Part shown: positions 16,426 to 25,680 of the stretch, one piece after another
How positions within the stretch are numbered: position 1 is the first letter of the stretch
Layout: each line of letters starts with the position of its first letter
NCBI GenBank assembly: GCA_000696115.1
Contig: JJOH01000019.1
Location: 515,881-579,880, forward strand
DNA: 64,000 nucleotides
Direction: 5' to 3'
DNA from: Streptomyces olindensis
Lineage (GTDB): Bacteria > Actinomycetota > Actinomycetes > Streptomycetales > Streptomycetaceae
The notes under the pieces: generated by a model
Told to the model about the DNA's origin: nothing
The model's database searches: none
The model's input: the letters and a program-made list of their open reading frames with translations, nothing else
Made by a program: the position numbers and the translations under genes

Positions 16426-17745
16426 ATGAAAGAGCTGGCCGGGCGCCTGACCGCACTCGACCCGGATGCCGGTGCGGCGGTCCGGGTCATCGCCTACTTC
16501 GACCGACTGGCCGAGTCCAGGGCCGGTGTCGAGGCACTCGTGCGCGGTGCCGCCGTGCTGGCCGGCTGCCCGGCCCGGCTGGTGGATCCCGAGCGTCGCG
16601 TCCACGTCCGTGTCGAACCCGACGGCACCCGGCGGGACGCCGAGCTGCCGCCCGATCCCGCGTGGCCGTCGGCCCGGCTGGCCCCGGACGGGGCGGCGGC
16701 CCTGTGGCTGGAACGCGACGGGTTCGCGCCCGGCAGCTCCGACAAGGCGTCCGCCGGAGCCGTACCCGGCACGGTGGACGCGGTACGCCTCACCCGAGCC
16801 GCCACCGGCAAGGGCGGCATCACCCCCGCCCCGGCCACACCTCGCGCGGGCGCCTCGGAACGCCTCGCCGGAGCCGCACCCGGCACCAGTGACAGCAGCC
16901 CCGCCACCGCCGCCCTGCCCAGTGTCGTCGACGCCGTGATCCTCGAGCGGGCCGCCGGTGCCCTGCGGGTCGTCCTCGATCGCACCCGCGGCCGGGTCCC
17001 CGCCGACGACCCGGCGCTGATCGAGACGCTGCTCGACGGCACCGCTCCGGAGCAGGCCCGGCTGCACGCCGCCCGTCGCCTCGGGCTGGACCCCGCCGTA
17101 CCGGCCCGGGCCCTCGCCCCGCTGGACGGCCGGCCACGGGTCGTGGTGGCCGACGCCGAGTCCCTGCCGGCCGGGGACGGGGCGACGCCCGCACGGGCGA
17201 GCGACCCCGAGCGCCCGGCGTCCGCGCGGGCCGCGTCCCACACCCGGACCGGCACCAGCGCAGGCACCGGCACCGCACCGGGTTCTGCCGCGTCGGACGC
17301 CCGCCGCTTCTCCGCCGGGCGGCTCGGGGTCGGGCCCGCCGTTCCCGTGCTCGAACTGCCCCGGTCGTGGGACGCGGCCCGTACCGCCCTGCGGTTCACC
17401 GCCGAGGGCACCCCGCAGGACCCCGGTCCGCGGGTCGTGTACGCCGAGGAACTGGGCGGCATCGCCCTCCTCGCCGACCTCGTCGCACCGGGCGCCGAAC
17501 CGCCGCCTGACGTCCGCGCCCTGGAAGCGGCCGCGACCCACACGCCCTGGCTGCTGTCGACCCTGCACGCGGTCGCGTCCACGGCGAGCCTGCGGGCCGC
17601 CGCCACCGGCGTCAACGTCCACCACTCCACGCTCCAGGACCGGCTGGCCCACGCCGAGCACCTGCTCGGGTGGCCGCTGCGCACCCCGCAGGGCCGGCTC
17701 CGCCTGCAACTGGCCCTGACCATGCGCCACCTGGCCCGGCGGTAG
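16426..17745 (+). CDS. PucR-type helix-turn-helix regulator
   Basis: 439 residues. The C-terminal PucR HTH is seen in LLSTLHAVASTASLRAAATGVNVHHSTLQDRLAHAEHLLGWPLRTPQGRLRLQLAL. The N-terminal half is an alpha/beta region (RVIAYFDRL, then AAVLAGCPARLVDPERRVHVRVE) typical of GGDEF-like CdaR/PucR sensors. Ala/Thr/Gly-rich low-complexity inserts (about residues 105-165 and 265-290) are unusual and probably disordered. PucR proteins activate catabolic operons. The CoA transferase gene downstream on the same strand is a candidate target. Start at ATG 16426. Confidence 0.8.
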   Translation: MKELAGRLTALDPDAGAAVRVIAYFDRLAESRAGVEALVRGAAVLAGCPARLVDPERRVHVRVEPDGTRRDAELPPDPAWPSARLAPDGAAALWLERDGFAPGSSDKASAGAVPGTVDAVRLTRAATGKGGITPAPATPRAGASERLAGAAPGTSDSSPATAALPSVVDAVILERAAGALRVVLDRTRGRVPADDPALIETLLDGTAPEQARLHAARRLGLDPAVPARALAPLDGRPRVVVADAESLPAGDGATPARASDPERPASARAASHTRTGTSAGTGTAPGSAASDARRFSAGRLGVGPAVPVLELPRSWDAARTALRFTAEGTPQDPGPRVVYAEELGGIALLADLVAPGAEPPPDVRALEAAATHTPWLLSTLHAVASTASLRAAATGVNVHHSTLQDRLAHAEHLLGWPLRTPQGRLRLQLALTMRHLARR

Positions 17746-17906
17746 CCACCGCCACGCCCAGCCGTGCCAGACCGTCAGCGCCGGGCCGGAGCTGATCGTC
17801 AACGCCCGGCCGTAGCCGACCGTCACGTCCGGCCGCGGCCACCGTCGCGCTCCAGTGGGGGACACTGTCCGGGCGCCCTCCCGTACGACGTTCAGGAGCA
17901 TGACGC

Positions 17907-19097
17907 ATGAGCGTGCAGCGGTACCCCCTGGCCGGGGTCACGGTGGTCAGCCTGGAGCAGGCCGTGGCCGCGCCCTACGCCACCCGGCAGCTCGCCGACC
18001 TCGGTGCGCGTGTCATCAAGGTGGAGCGGCCCGGCGGCGGTGACTTCGCCCGCCGGTACGACACGACCGTGCACGGCCACTCCAGCTATTTCGTGTGGCT
18101 CAACCGCTCCAAGGAGTCCCTCACGCTGGACCTGAAGGACCCGCGCGGCCGCGAGATCCTGCACGACCTCCTCGACGGCGCCGACGTCTTCGTGCAGAAC
18201 CTCGCCCCGGGCGCCGCCACCCGGCTCGGTCTGGACGCCGCCGTCGTCACCGGCCGCCGCCCCAACCTGATCGCGTGCACGATATCCGGCTGGGGCACGA
18301 CCGGCCCCTGGGCGGACCGCAAGGCGTACGACCTGCTGGTGCAGTGCCAGACGGGGCTGGTGTCGCTGACCGGGACACCGGAGGGCACCGCCCGGACCGG
18401 GATCTCCGTCGCCGACATCGCCGCCGGGATGTACGCCTACAGCGGCATCCTCACGGCCCTGTACACCCGCGCGGTCACCGGCGAGGCCCATCCCGTGGAG
18501 GTGTCCCTGTTCGAGGCGCTCGCGGAGTGGATGGGCCAGCCCGCCTACTACACCCGGCACGGCGGCACCCAGCCCCCGCGCCTCGGCACCCAGCACGCCA
18601 CCATCGCGCCGTACGGGACGTACACCGCCGCCGACGGCAGGGAGGTGCTGTTCTCCGTCCAGAACGAGCGGGAGTGGGCGGCCCTGTGCACGGAGTTCCT
18701 CGGCCGGCCGGAGCTGGTCGACGACCCGCGCTTCGCCACCGCCTCCGACCGGGTCGCCCACCGCGAGGAGCTCAACACCGTCGTCGCCGGCCGTTTCGCC
18801 CGCTCCGGCTCCGACGAGATCCTCAAGGACCTGGAGCGGATCGGCATCGCCTGCGCGGGGGTCAACGACGTGGCCGCGTTCCTGGACCATCCGGTGCTGG
18901 CCGCCCGCGGCCGCTGGACCGAGGTCGGGGTGCCGGGCGCCACCGTGGAGGCGCTGCTCCCGCCGGCCGACCTCGCGGGCCTGCCCGCGCGCATGGACCC
19001 CGTACCGGCGGTGGGCGAGCACACCGAGGCGATCCTCACCGAACTGGGCCGCACCGATGAGGAGGTGGCGGCGCTGCGCGCGGACGGCGTCGTCTGA
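17907..19097 (+). CDS. CaiB/BaiF family III CoA transferase
   Basis: 396 residues. The N-terminal PLAGVTVVSLEQAVAAPYATRQLADLGARVIKVERPGGGDFARRYD and VWLNRSKESLTLDLKDPRGREIL are diagnostic of family III CoA transferases, which move CoA between carboxylic acids through an aspartyl anhydride. KAYDLLVQCQTGLVSLTGTP also matches. It is cytosolic and dimeric in the family. The ATG at 17907 follows AGGAGCA. Substrates cannot be told from sequence alone; formyl-, carnitine-, bile-acid- and succinyl-CoA enzymes share this fold. Confidence 0.9.
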   Translation: MSVQRYPLAGVTVVSLEQAVAAPYATRQLADLGARVIKVERPGGGDFARRYDTTVHGHSSYFVWLNRSKESLTLDLKDPRGREILHDLLDGADVFVQNLAPGAATRLGLDAAVVTGRRPNLIACTISGWGTTGPWADRKAYDLLVQCQTGLVSLTGTPEGTARTGISVADIAAGMYAYSGILTALYTRAVTGEAHPVEVSLFEALAEWMGQPAYYTRHGGTQPPRLGTQHATIAPYGTYTAADGREVLFSVQNEREWAALCTEFLGRPELVDDPRFATASDRVAHREELNTVVAGRFARSGSDEILKDLERIGIACAGVNDVAAFLDHPVLAARGRWTEVGVPGATVEALLPPADLAGLPARMDPVPAVGEHTEAILTELGRTDEEVAALRADGVV

Positions 19098-19114
19098 CCG
19101 CGGCCCGGACGGGC

Positions 19115-20098
19115 CTACCGGGACTCGGCCTCGCGGCCCGCCTCCTCCTCGGCCCGCTGCTGCTTCTTCGAGGCCCGCAGGCTGGTGATCGTGGTGACCG
19201 TCAGCACGAGCACGATGAAGCTCAGCGAGAAGGGGATGCTGATCTCCGGGACGTGCACGCCCGACTCGTGCAGGGCGTGCAGGACCAGCTTCACGCCGAT
19301 GAAGCCGAGGATGATCGACAGGCCGTAGGAGAGGTGGACCAGCTTCTTCAGCAGGCCGCCGATGAGGAAGTACAGCTGCCGCAGACCCATCAAGGCGAAC
19401 GCGTTGGCGGTGAACACGATGTACGGGTCCTGCGTCAGACCGTAGATCGCGGGGATGGAGTCGAGGGCGAACAGCACGTCGGTGGAGCCGATCGCGAGCA
19501 TCACGACCAGCATCGGGGTCATGATCCGCTTGCCGTTCTCGGTGATGAACAGCTTGGTGCCGTGGTAGCGGTCGGCCACCCCGAAGCGCTCCTCCGCCAT
19601 CTTCAGCAGCTTGTTCTCCTGGTACTCCTCCTCGTGCTCCTCCTTGCGGGCGTCCTGGACCAGCTTCCAGGCGGTCCAGATCAGGAAGGCGCCGAAGATG
19701 TAGAACACCCAGGAGAAGGCGGAGATGATCGCCGCGCCGGCCGCGATGAACACGGCCCTCAGCACCAGGGCCATGATCACGCCGACCATCAGCACTCTCT
19801 GCTGGTACTGCGAGGGCACCGCGAACTTCGCCATGATCAGGACGAAGACGAAGAGATTGTCGACGCTGAGCGACTTCTCGGTGATGTACCCGGCGAAGAA
19901 CTCACCCGTGGGCCCGCTCCCACCGTAGTACCAGAGCCCCAGCCCGAACAGCACGGCCAGGACGATCCACACCACCGTCCACGTCCCGGCTTCCTTGATG
20001 GACACGTCGTGCGGCTTGCGACCGACGAAGAAGTCGACGGCGACGAGCACGCACAGCGCCGCCACGGTCAGCAGCCACACGGAGAGCGAGACGTTCAC
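19115..20098 (-). CDS. TerC-family integral membrane protein
   Basis: 327 residues with about nine hydrophobic segments. TerC hallmarks are the conserved acidic and polar stretches EFFAGYITEKSLSVDNLFVFVLIMAKF and STDVLFALDSIPAIYGLTQDPYIVFTANAFALMGLRQLYF. TerC proteins handle metal ions, notably manganese for exported enzymes, and are linked to tellurite resistance. The GTG start at 20098 has AGGAG upstream. The charged C-terminal tail is cytosolic. I do not see a yybP-ykoY manganese riboswitch in the 85-bp leader. Confidence 0.92.
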   Translation of the reverse strand: MNVSLSVWLLTVAALCVLVAVDFFVGRKPHDVSIKEAGTWTVVWIVLAVLFGLGLWYYGGSGPTGEFFAGYITEKSLSVDNLFVFVLIMAKFAVPSQYQQRVLMVGVIMALVLRAVFIAAGAAIISAFSWVFYIFGAFLIWTAWKLVQDARKEEHEEEYQENKLLKMAEERFGVADRYHGTKLFITENGKRIMTPMLVVMLAIGSTDVLFALDSIPAIYGLTQDPYIVFTANAFALMGLRQLYFLIGGLLKKLVHLSYGLSIILGFIGVKLVLHALHESGVHVPEISIPFSLSFIVLVLTVTTITSLRASKKQQRAEEEAGREAESR

Positions 20099-20183
20099 TT
20101 GTTACTCCTGGTGCAGGTGTGGGGACGGAACATCGTCCTCCGTGATGGCTGGTTTCCGCCAGCCCTGCCAGGTGAACAAATGG

Positions 20184-20828
20184 TCACAGCCGCACGTGGA
20201 GCGCCTTCAGGACGTCCTGGTCCGTCAACTGGTCGAAGTTCTCGTACCACAGGCCCACGGCCATGAACGCGGCCGGCTGGTGCAGGCAGATCACCTCGTC
20301 GGCCTCCGCACGCATCAGTTCGGCCGCCTCGGGCGAGCACACCGGCGCCGCGAGCACCACCCGTTCGGGCGCCTGACGGCGTACGAATCGCAGCGCGGCC
20401 CGGGCCGTGGAGCCGGTCGCCAGGCCGTCGTCGACCACGATCACGGTCCGTCCGCGCAGGTCGGGGGCCGGGCGGCCCTGCCGGTACAGCCGCTCGCGGC
20501 GGCGCAGCTCGCCGCGTTCCCGCTCGATGACGGGGGCCAGGGCGGCCTCGCTCAGGCCCAGGTGACGCAGGGCGTCCTGGTCGAGGAGCGGCACCTCGTC
20601 CCCGGCCATCGCGCCGACTCCGTACTCCTCCTGGAAGGGCGCGCCGATCTTCCGTACGACGAGGACGTCGAGCGGGGCGTCCAGCGCCCCGGCGACCTCG
20701 CTCGCCACGGCCACCCCGCCGCGGGGCAGGGCGAGGACGAAGGGATCGGGCAGGGCCCCCTCCCGCTGGCGGGCCCGAAGTGTTTCGGCCAGTTCGCGGC
20801 CGGCCTGCCGCCGATCATGGAACCGCAT
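20184..20828 (-). CDS. Phosphoribosyltransferase-fold protein
   Basis: 214 residues of PRTase type I fold. The PRPP-binding motif is VIVVDDGLATGSTARAALRFVR (about residues 120-141), and the N-terminal part has FVLALPRGGVAVASEVAGAL and VLVVRKIGAPFQEEYGVGAMA. This form is widespread in actinobacteria beside, or fused to, dienelactone-hydrolase-like proteins, and one such hydrolase lies about 3 kb away. The true substrate is unknown. ATG 20828 is preferred because AGAGGTGA precedes it at good spacing. The next in-frame start is at 20837. Confidence 0.85.
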   Translation of the reverse strand: MRFHDRRQAGRELAETLRARQREGALPDPFVLALPRGGVAVASEVAGALDAPLDVLVVRKIGAPFQEEYGVGAMAGDEVPLLDQDALRHLGLSEAALAPVIERERGELRRRERLYRQGRPAPDLRGRTVIVVDDGLATGSTARAALRFVRRQAPERVVLAAPVCSPEAAELMRAEADEVICLHQPAAFMAVGLWYENFDQLTDQDVLKALHVRL

Positions 20829-21071
20829 GACGGTCACCTCTGCTTCCCGCCCACAGACGGCGCCTCGGTCCGGCTCCCGCGTACCCCCCGCTCACCGGAC
20901 AATGCGCACCTTCCGGACCTCCGTCACACTCGGAACGCGGGGTGTTTCCGGCCGGGCGGCACAGGCAACCCGGGACCGTGCGCACGGCACGCACCGTACG
21001 CACGGCACAGCTGTCCGTGCCGGTGACGCCCCGGGCCACTGAGCAGACTCCGACGCGACGGGAGCACCCGG

Positions 21072-22382
21072 ATGACCAATGCCCCTCCTCATCCGCAGCT
21101 CGCCCGGTCGGGCCCGCGCATCGGCGTGCTGGGTTCGTACGGCGGCTTCAACATCGGCGACGAGTCGATCCTGACCTGTGTCCTGCGCTGTCTGCGCGCC
21201 CAGCGGCCCGACGCCAGCCTGGTCGTCTTCAGCCGGAACGCCGAGCACACCCGCGCCCATCACCCGGGCGCCGACGAGGTGGTGGACTGGGAAGGCGTCA
21301 GCCGCAACCGGGTCCTGGACACGCTGGCCTCGCTGGACCTGCTGGTCCTGGGCGGCGGCGGGATCCTCTACGACGGCGAGGCGCGCCGCTATCTGCGGCT
21401 GGTCCGGGCCGCTCAGGAACGCGGCATCCGCACGTTCTCCTACGCCGTCGGCGCGGGGCCGCTGCGTGAGCCCGACGACCGGGAGGCGGTGCGCACGGTC
21501 CTGGCCGCGATGGACGACGTCGTCGTGCGGGACGAGGAGTCCAAGCTGGTGCTGGAGGAGGTCGGTGTCGAGCGGGACGTCGTCGTCACCGCCGATCCGG
21601 CGCTGCTGCTGGAGCCGGAGCCGTTCACCGACGAGATGATGCGCCACGAGGGCGTGCCCACCGAGTCCCGTCTGGTGGGGATGTCGGTGCGGGAGCCGGG
21701 CCGGGCGGCCGAGAAGCTGGACGAGGGCGACTACCACGCGCTGCTCGCCGACGTCGCCGACTTCCTGGTCCGCCGGCTGGACGCGCACGTGGTGTTCCTG
21801 CCGATGGAGCGGCACGACGTGCGGCACGCGCACGCGGTGCTGTCCCACATGACCGCTCCCGACAAGGGGCGGATCCTGCACGGCTCGTACAGCCCGGGGC
21901 AGGTCCTGGGCTTCATGCGCCATCTGGACCTGGCGGTCGGCATGCGGCTGCACTTCGTGATCTTCGCGGCGCTCTCCGGGCTGCCGGTGCTGCCGCTGCC
22001 GTACTCCGGCAAGGTCTTCGACTTCGCCCGCCGGATGGGTGCTCCGGCCCTGGTGGGCGTGGCGCGGGAGCAGGCCGGGCTGCTTCTGGCGGAGGTGGAC
22101 CGGCTGTGGGACGAGTACCCGGAGCGCCGGGAGGACCTGCACACCCGTGTCCGGGAGCTGTCCACGCGGGCCCGCGAGACCTGCGCCCGCTGCGGCGTGC
22201 TGCTCGACGAGATCGACGGCCGGGCCGGCGCGTCCCGGGAGCCGGAGGTACCCGCGGAGGCGGCCACGGGGGCGGAGCCGACCGTGGCAGCGGACCCGGA
22301 TGTGGCCGCGGACCCGGCCGAGGGCGCCGAGGCCGAGCCGCCGCGTCCGCCCACTGCCGAACCGCGCCCGCTGGGCGTGTGA
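21072..22382 (+). CDS. Polysaccharide pyruvyl transferase family protein
   Basis: 436 residues. RIGVLGSYGGFNIGDESILTCVLRCLRAQRPDASLVVFS and DLLVLGGGGILYD, then FSYAVGAGPL and a late GMRLHFVIFAALSGLPVLPLPYSGKV block, are typical of the pyruvyl transferase (CsaB/WcaK-type) family, which adds pyruvate ketals to cell-wall sugars. The last 50 residues are an Ala/Pro/Glu-rich tail of low complexity. It is followed after 36 bases by an FAD oxidoreductase on the same strand, so the two are probably co-transcribed. Confidence 0.85.
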   Translation: MTNAPPHPQLARSGPRIGVLGSYGGFNIGDESILTCVLRCLRAQRPDASLVVFSRNAEHTRAHHPGADEVVDWEGVSRNRVLDTLASLDLLVLGGGGILYDGEARRYLRLVRAAQERGIRTFSYAVGAGPLREPDDREAVRTVLAAMDDVVVRDEESKLVLEEVGVERDVVVTADPALLLEPEPFTDEMMRHEGVPTESRLVGMSVREPGRAAEKLDEGDYHALLADVADFLVRRLDAHVVFLPMERHDVRHAHAVLSHMTAPDKGRILHGSYSPGQVLGFMRHLDLAVGMRLHFVIFAALSGLPVLPLPYSGKVFDFARRMGAPALVGVAREQAGLLLAEVDRLWDEYPERREDLHTRVRELSTRARETCARCGVLLDEIDGRAGASREPEVPAEAATGAEPTVAADPDVAADPAEGAEAEPPRPPTAEPRPLGV

Positions 22383-22418
22383 CACCGGAGCCGGGGACCC
22401 GCCCGCCGGAGGACATCG

Positions 22419-23858
22419 ATGCCGATCCTGCGAGAACCGAGCAAGCCCCGCACGGTCACCCTGCCCGCCCGGCCCGCCCGGCACGGCGGCCGGACGGAGG
22501 TCCTGGTGGTCGGCGGCGGCCCGGCCGGGTTCGCCGCGGCCGTCGCGGCGGCCGACGCCGGGGCCGAGGTCGTCCTGGTCGAGCGCTACGGATTCCTCGG
22601 CGGCAACGCGACCGCGGCGCTGGTCATGCCGCTGATGTCGTTCCACAACGAGCACAAGCAGGCCGCGTTCACCGAGGACGGCGAGGACTCCCGGCTGCTG
22701 CCCTCCGACCACGGCGAGGGCGAACCGGTCGTCCAGGGCGTGCTGTGGCGGCTGCTCGACCAGCTCATGGGGCGCGGCGGCTGCCTGAAGCCGTCGCCGA
22801 AGACCGGGTACACGGTCCCCTTCGACCCGGAGCTGTTCAAGCTGGTGCTGCTCGACATGATGGACGAGGCGGGCGTGCGGATGCTCTTCCACGCCTTCGC
22901 CTCGACCGCGCTGCGCCTGGAGGACGGCTGGCGGGTGGTGTTCGAGACCAAGTCGGGGCCGGTGGTGATCGACGCCGACGTGGTCGTGGACGGCACCGGC
23001 GACGGTGACGTCGCGGCGGCGTGCGGGGCGCCGTACGAGATCGGCCGGCCGGAGGACGGGCTGGTGCAGCCGATGACGCTGATGTTCCGCGTCGCGGACT
23101 TCGCACGGCCGGACTTCGCCGCGTACGTGCGGGAGCATCCCGACCAGTGGCGCGGGGTGCACGGCCTGTGGGACCTGGTGGAGGAGGCCCGGGCGGACGG
23201 CGATCTGCGGCTGCCGCGCGAGGACATCCTGTTCTTCGCGACCCCGCATCCGCGCGAGCTGAGCGTCAACAGCACCCGGGTCACCAGGGTGCTCGGCACC
23301 AGCGTGTGGGACCTGACCCGGGCCGAGTACACCGCCCGGCGCCAGCTCGCGCAGATCGACCGCTTCCTGCGCACCCGCGTGCCCGGCTTCGAGGAGTCGT
23401 ACGTGGTGCAGAGCGGCACCCACATCGGCGTCCGGGAGACCCGGCGCGTCATCGGCGACTACCAGCTGACCGGTCACGACATCCTGGCCGCCCGCGCCTT
23501 CCCGGACGTCGTGGCGCACGGCGCCTACCCCGTCGACATCCACAACCCGCGCGGCTCCGGCACGGTCCTGAAGCGGGTGCCCACCGGCAGCTTCTACGAC
23601 ATTCCGCTGCGCTGCCTCGTGCCGCAGGGGACCGAGCGGCTGCTGGTGGCGGGCCGCTGCATCTCGGGCACGCACGTGGCGCACTCCTCGTACCGGGTGA
23701 TGCCGATCGCAATGGCGACGGGCCAGGCGGCGGGAGTGTGCGCCGCCCTCACCGTGCGCCACGGGCACGGACCGCGGGGCGTGCCGTACCGGCTCGTGCA
23801 GCGGGAGCTGCTGCGGCAGGGGGCCCGGTTGCGGATCGACCTGCCGGTGAGCGGCTGA
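22419..23858 (+). CDS. FAD-dependent oxidoreductase (FAD_oxidored type)
   Basis: 479 residues. A dinucleotide-binding start, TEVLVVGGGPAGFAAAVAAADAGAEVVLVERYGFLGGNAT, and a C-terminal FAD block, GTERLLVAGRCISGTHVAHSSYRVMPIAMATGQAAGVCAAL, place it in the FAD-dependent oxidoreductase group found near carbohydrate genes. VDGTGDGDVAAACGAP is also characteristic. The substrate is unknown. The GGAGGAC ribosome binding site supports ATG 22419. It likely forms a transcription unit with the pyruvyl transferase gene. Confidence 0.85.
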   Translation: MPILREPSKPRTVTLPARPARHGGRTEVLVVGGGPAGFAAAVAAADAGAEVVLVERYGFLGGNATAALVMPLMSFHNEHKQAAFTEDGEDSRLLPSDHGEGEPVVQGVLWRLLDQLMGRGGCLKPSPKTGYTVPFDPELFKLVLLDMMDEAGVRMLFHAFASTALRLEDGWRVVFETKSGPVVIDADVVVDGTGDGDVAAACGAPYEIGRPEDGLVQPMTLMFRVADFARPDFAAYVREHPDQWRGVHGLWDLVEEARADGDLRLPREDILFFATPHPRELSVNSTRVTRVLGTSVWDLTRAEYTARRQLAQIDRFLRTRVPGFEESYVVQSGTHIGVRETRRVIGDYQLTGHDILAARAFPDVVAHGAYPVDIHNPRGSGTVLKRVPTGSFYDIPLRCLVPQGTERLLVAGRCISGTHVAHSSYRVMPIAMATGQAAGVCAALTVRHGHGPRGVPYRLVQRELLRQGARLRIDLPVSG

Positions 23859-23868
23859 GCCCGGCCGG

Positions 23869-24531
23869 TCAGTCCGCCGCGGTCCTCAGCTGCTCGTCGC
23901 ACCACCGCCGGGCCGCCTCGGTGACCTGGTCGAGCGCGCCCGGCTCCTCGAACAGATGGGTGGCGCCGGGTACCACGTGGAGGGTGTGCGGGGCGTGCAG
24001 CCGGCCGGCGGCCGCCTCGTTGAGCCGCAGCACCTGCTGGTCCCGGCCGCCCACGATCAGCAGCACGGGGGCCCGTACGGCCTCCAGGGCATCGCCCGCG
24101 AGGTCGGGCCGGCCGCCGCGCGAGACGACCGCCCGCACCCGGTCGGGGCGTCGGGCGGCGGCGACCAGGGCCGCACCCGCGCCGGTGCTGGCGCCGAACA
24201 GGGCGACGGGCAGGCCGTGGGTGGCGGGCCACCGCGCCAGCCAGTCGATCGCGCCCACCAGGCGGCGGCCCAGCAGCGGGATGTCGAAGCGGAGTTCGGC
24301 GGTCACGGCGTCCTGCTGTTCCTCCGCCTCGGTGAGCAGGTCGATGAGCAGGGTGCCGAGGCCGGCGGTGCGCAGGCCGGCGGCGACCTCGCGGTTGCGG
24401 GGGCTGTGCCGGGAACTGCCGCTGCCGTGCGCGAAGAGCACGACCGCGCGGGCGTCGTGGGGCACGGTCAGGTCGCCGGTGAGGGCGGTGCCGCCGGCCG
24501 GCACGGTCACGGTCACGGTTTGGGAGATCAT
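23869..24531 (-). CDS. Dienelactone hydrolase-like alpha/beta hydrolase
   Basis: 220 residues. The nucleophile elbow is FGASTGAGAALVAA (serine in GASTG, about residue 113), the acid lies in IVGGRDQQV and the catalytic histidine in PGATHLFEEPGALD. LFAHGSGSSRHSPRNREVAAGL is the N-terminal oxyanion region. This subfamily usually accompanies a phosphoribosyltransferase-fold protein in actinobacteria, like the one at 20184. The reaction is unproven. It converges with the FAD oxidoreductase gene, with ten bases between stops. Confidence 0.85.
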   Translation of the reverse strand: MISQTVTVTVPAGGTALTGDLTVPHDARAVVLFAHGSGSSRHSPRNREVAAGLRTAGLGTLLIDLLTEAEEQQDAVTAELRFDIPLLGRRLVGAIDWLARWPATHGLPVALFGASTGAGAALVAAARRPDRVRAVVSRGGRPDLAGDALEAVRAPVLLIVGGRDQQVLRLNEAAAGRLHAPHTLHVVPGATHLFEEPGALDQVTEAARRWCDEQLRTAAD

Positions 24532-24648
24532 CGCGAGCCTCCTCTCCCCCGGGTCCCGTGGTACCCCCGCCGCGGCGGACGTCCCATGGCGCGATCTGTG
24601 GGACGCGCGTCGTTGACGCCATGATCCGGGCCGGTGGAGCGTGGAGGG

Positions 24649-25680
24649 GTGACAGAGCACCGTGTCGTCTTCGTCGTCTTCGACGGTTTCCAGCCGCTCG
24701 ACCTCACCGGCCCGCACGAGGTGTTCCACGGCGCGGGCGGGTACGCCTGCAAGGTAGTAGCGACCCGGGCGGGCCCGGTCCGGTCGGTCAGCGGGCTGTT
24801 CGTGCACGCCGGGCACGGGGTGGCGGATCTGGACCCGGCCGGTACGGACACCCTCGTGGTGGTGGGCGGCGAGGGCGTCGACCGGGCCCGGGAGGACGCG
24901 GCGCTGGTCTCCTGGGTCGCCGCCGCGGCGGCCGGTGCCCGGCGCGTCGCCTCGGTGTGCAGCGGGGTGTTCCTGCTGGCGGCGGCGGGCCTGCTGGACG
25001 GGCGGCGGGTCACCACGCACTGGGCGCGGGAGGAGCAGCTGGCCCGGGAGCATCCGGAGGTGCGGGTGGACTGCGACCCGATCTTCCTCCGGGACGGGCG
25101 GGTGTGGACCTCGGCGGGTGTGACGGCCGGCATGGATCTGGCGCTCGCCCTGGTGGAGGACGACCGGGGCCGGCAGGTCGCGCACGCGGTGGCCCGGCAG
25201 CTGGTGCTCTTCCTGCGCCGTCCGGGCGGCCAGTCGCAGTTCAGCGTGGCGCTGTGGTCGCGGCAGCCGGCGACGGACCCCGTACGGGCCGCCGTCACCG
25301 CCATCCACGCCGATCCGGGCGCCCGGCACGACATCGCCTCGCTCGCCGCGCACGCCGGGCTGAGCCCGCGCCACCTCCAGCGCCGCTTCACCGCAGAACT
25401 GGGCGTGCCCCCGGCCGCGTACGTCGAGCGGGTCCGCGTCGAGGCGGCGCGGCGTGCGCTGACCGAGGGGGACGAGCCGGTCGAGGCCATCGCCCGCCGC
25501 CACGGCTTCGCCACCGCCGAGACCCTGCGCCGCACGTTCCACCGCCGGCTGGGTGTCCCGCCGTCGGAGTACCGCGCCCGGTTCCGCTCCACCGCGGAAC
25601 CCGCCGGCGCACTGCTCGAACAGCCCGTCCACCCCGTCCAACCCGTCCAACCCGTCCCAGAGGAAGGTGAACCCGTATGA
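24649..25680 (+). CDS. GlxA-family AraC regulator with DJ-1/PfpI sensor domain
   Basis: About 343 residues. The N-terminal DJ-1/PfpI-like domain has VVFVVFDGFQPLDLTGPHEVF and the cysteine-elbow SVCSGVFLLAAAGLLDGRRVTTHW. The C-terminal AraC domain has two HTHs (HDIASLAAHAGLSPRHLQRRFTAELGVPPAAYVERVRVEAAR and VEAIARRHGFATAETLRRTFHRRLGVPPSEYRARF). It should bind DNA and sense an unknown small molecule. Its stop overlaps the start of the next DJ-1 gene (ATGA). The GTG at 24649 has GGTGGAG nine bases upstream; GTG 24634 is possible. Confidence 0.88.
   Translation: MTEHRVVFVVFDGFQPLDLTGPHEVFHGAGGYACKVVATRAGPVRSVSGLFVHAGHGVADLDPAGTDTLVVVGGEGVDRAREDAALVSWVAAAAAGARRVASVCSGVFLLAAAGLLDGRRVTTHWAREEQLAREHPEVRVDCDPIFLRDGRVWTSAGVTAGMDLALALVEDDRGRQVAHAVARQLVLFLRRPGGQSQFSVALWSRQPATDPVRAAVTAIHADPGARHDIASLAAHAGLSPRHLQRRFTAELGVPPAAYVERVRVEAARRALTEGDEPVEAIARRHGFATAETLRRTFHRRLGVPPSEYRARFRSTAEPAGALLEQPVHPVQPVQPVPEEGEPV

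Noticed and set aside
20099..20183. Manganese riboswitch in front of the TerC gene
   Set aside because: The 85-base gap has only short inverted repeats (GGACG...CGTCC, GGCTGG...CCAGCC) and no recognisable yybP-ykoY core.
20892..23768. 958-codon open frame on the minus strand across the pyruvyl transferase and FAD oxidoreductase genes
   Set aside because: It runs antisense to two recognisable genes and has no domain; long antisense frames are expected in high-GC DNA.
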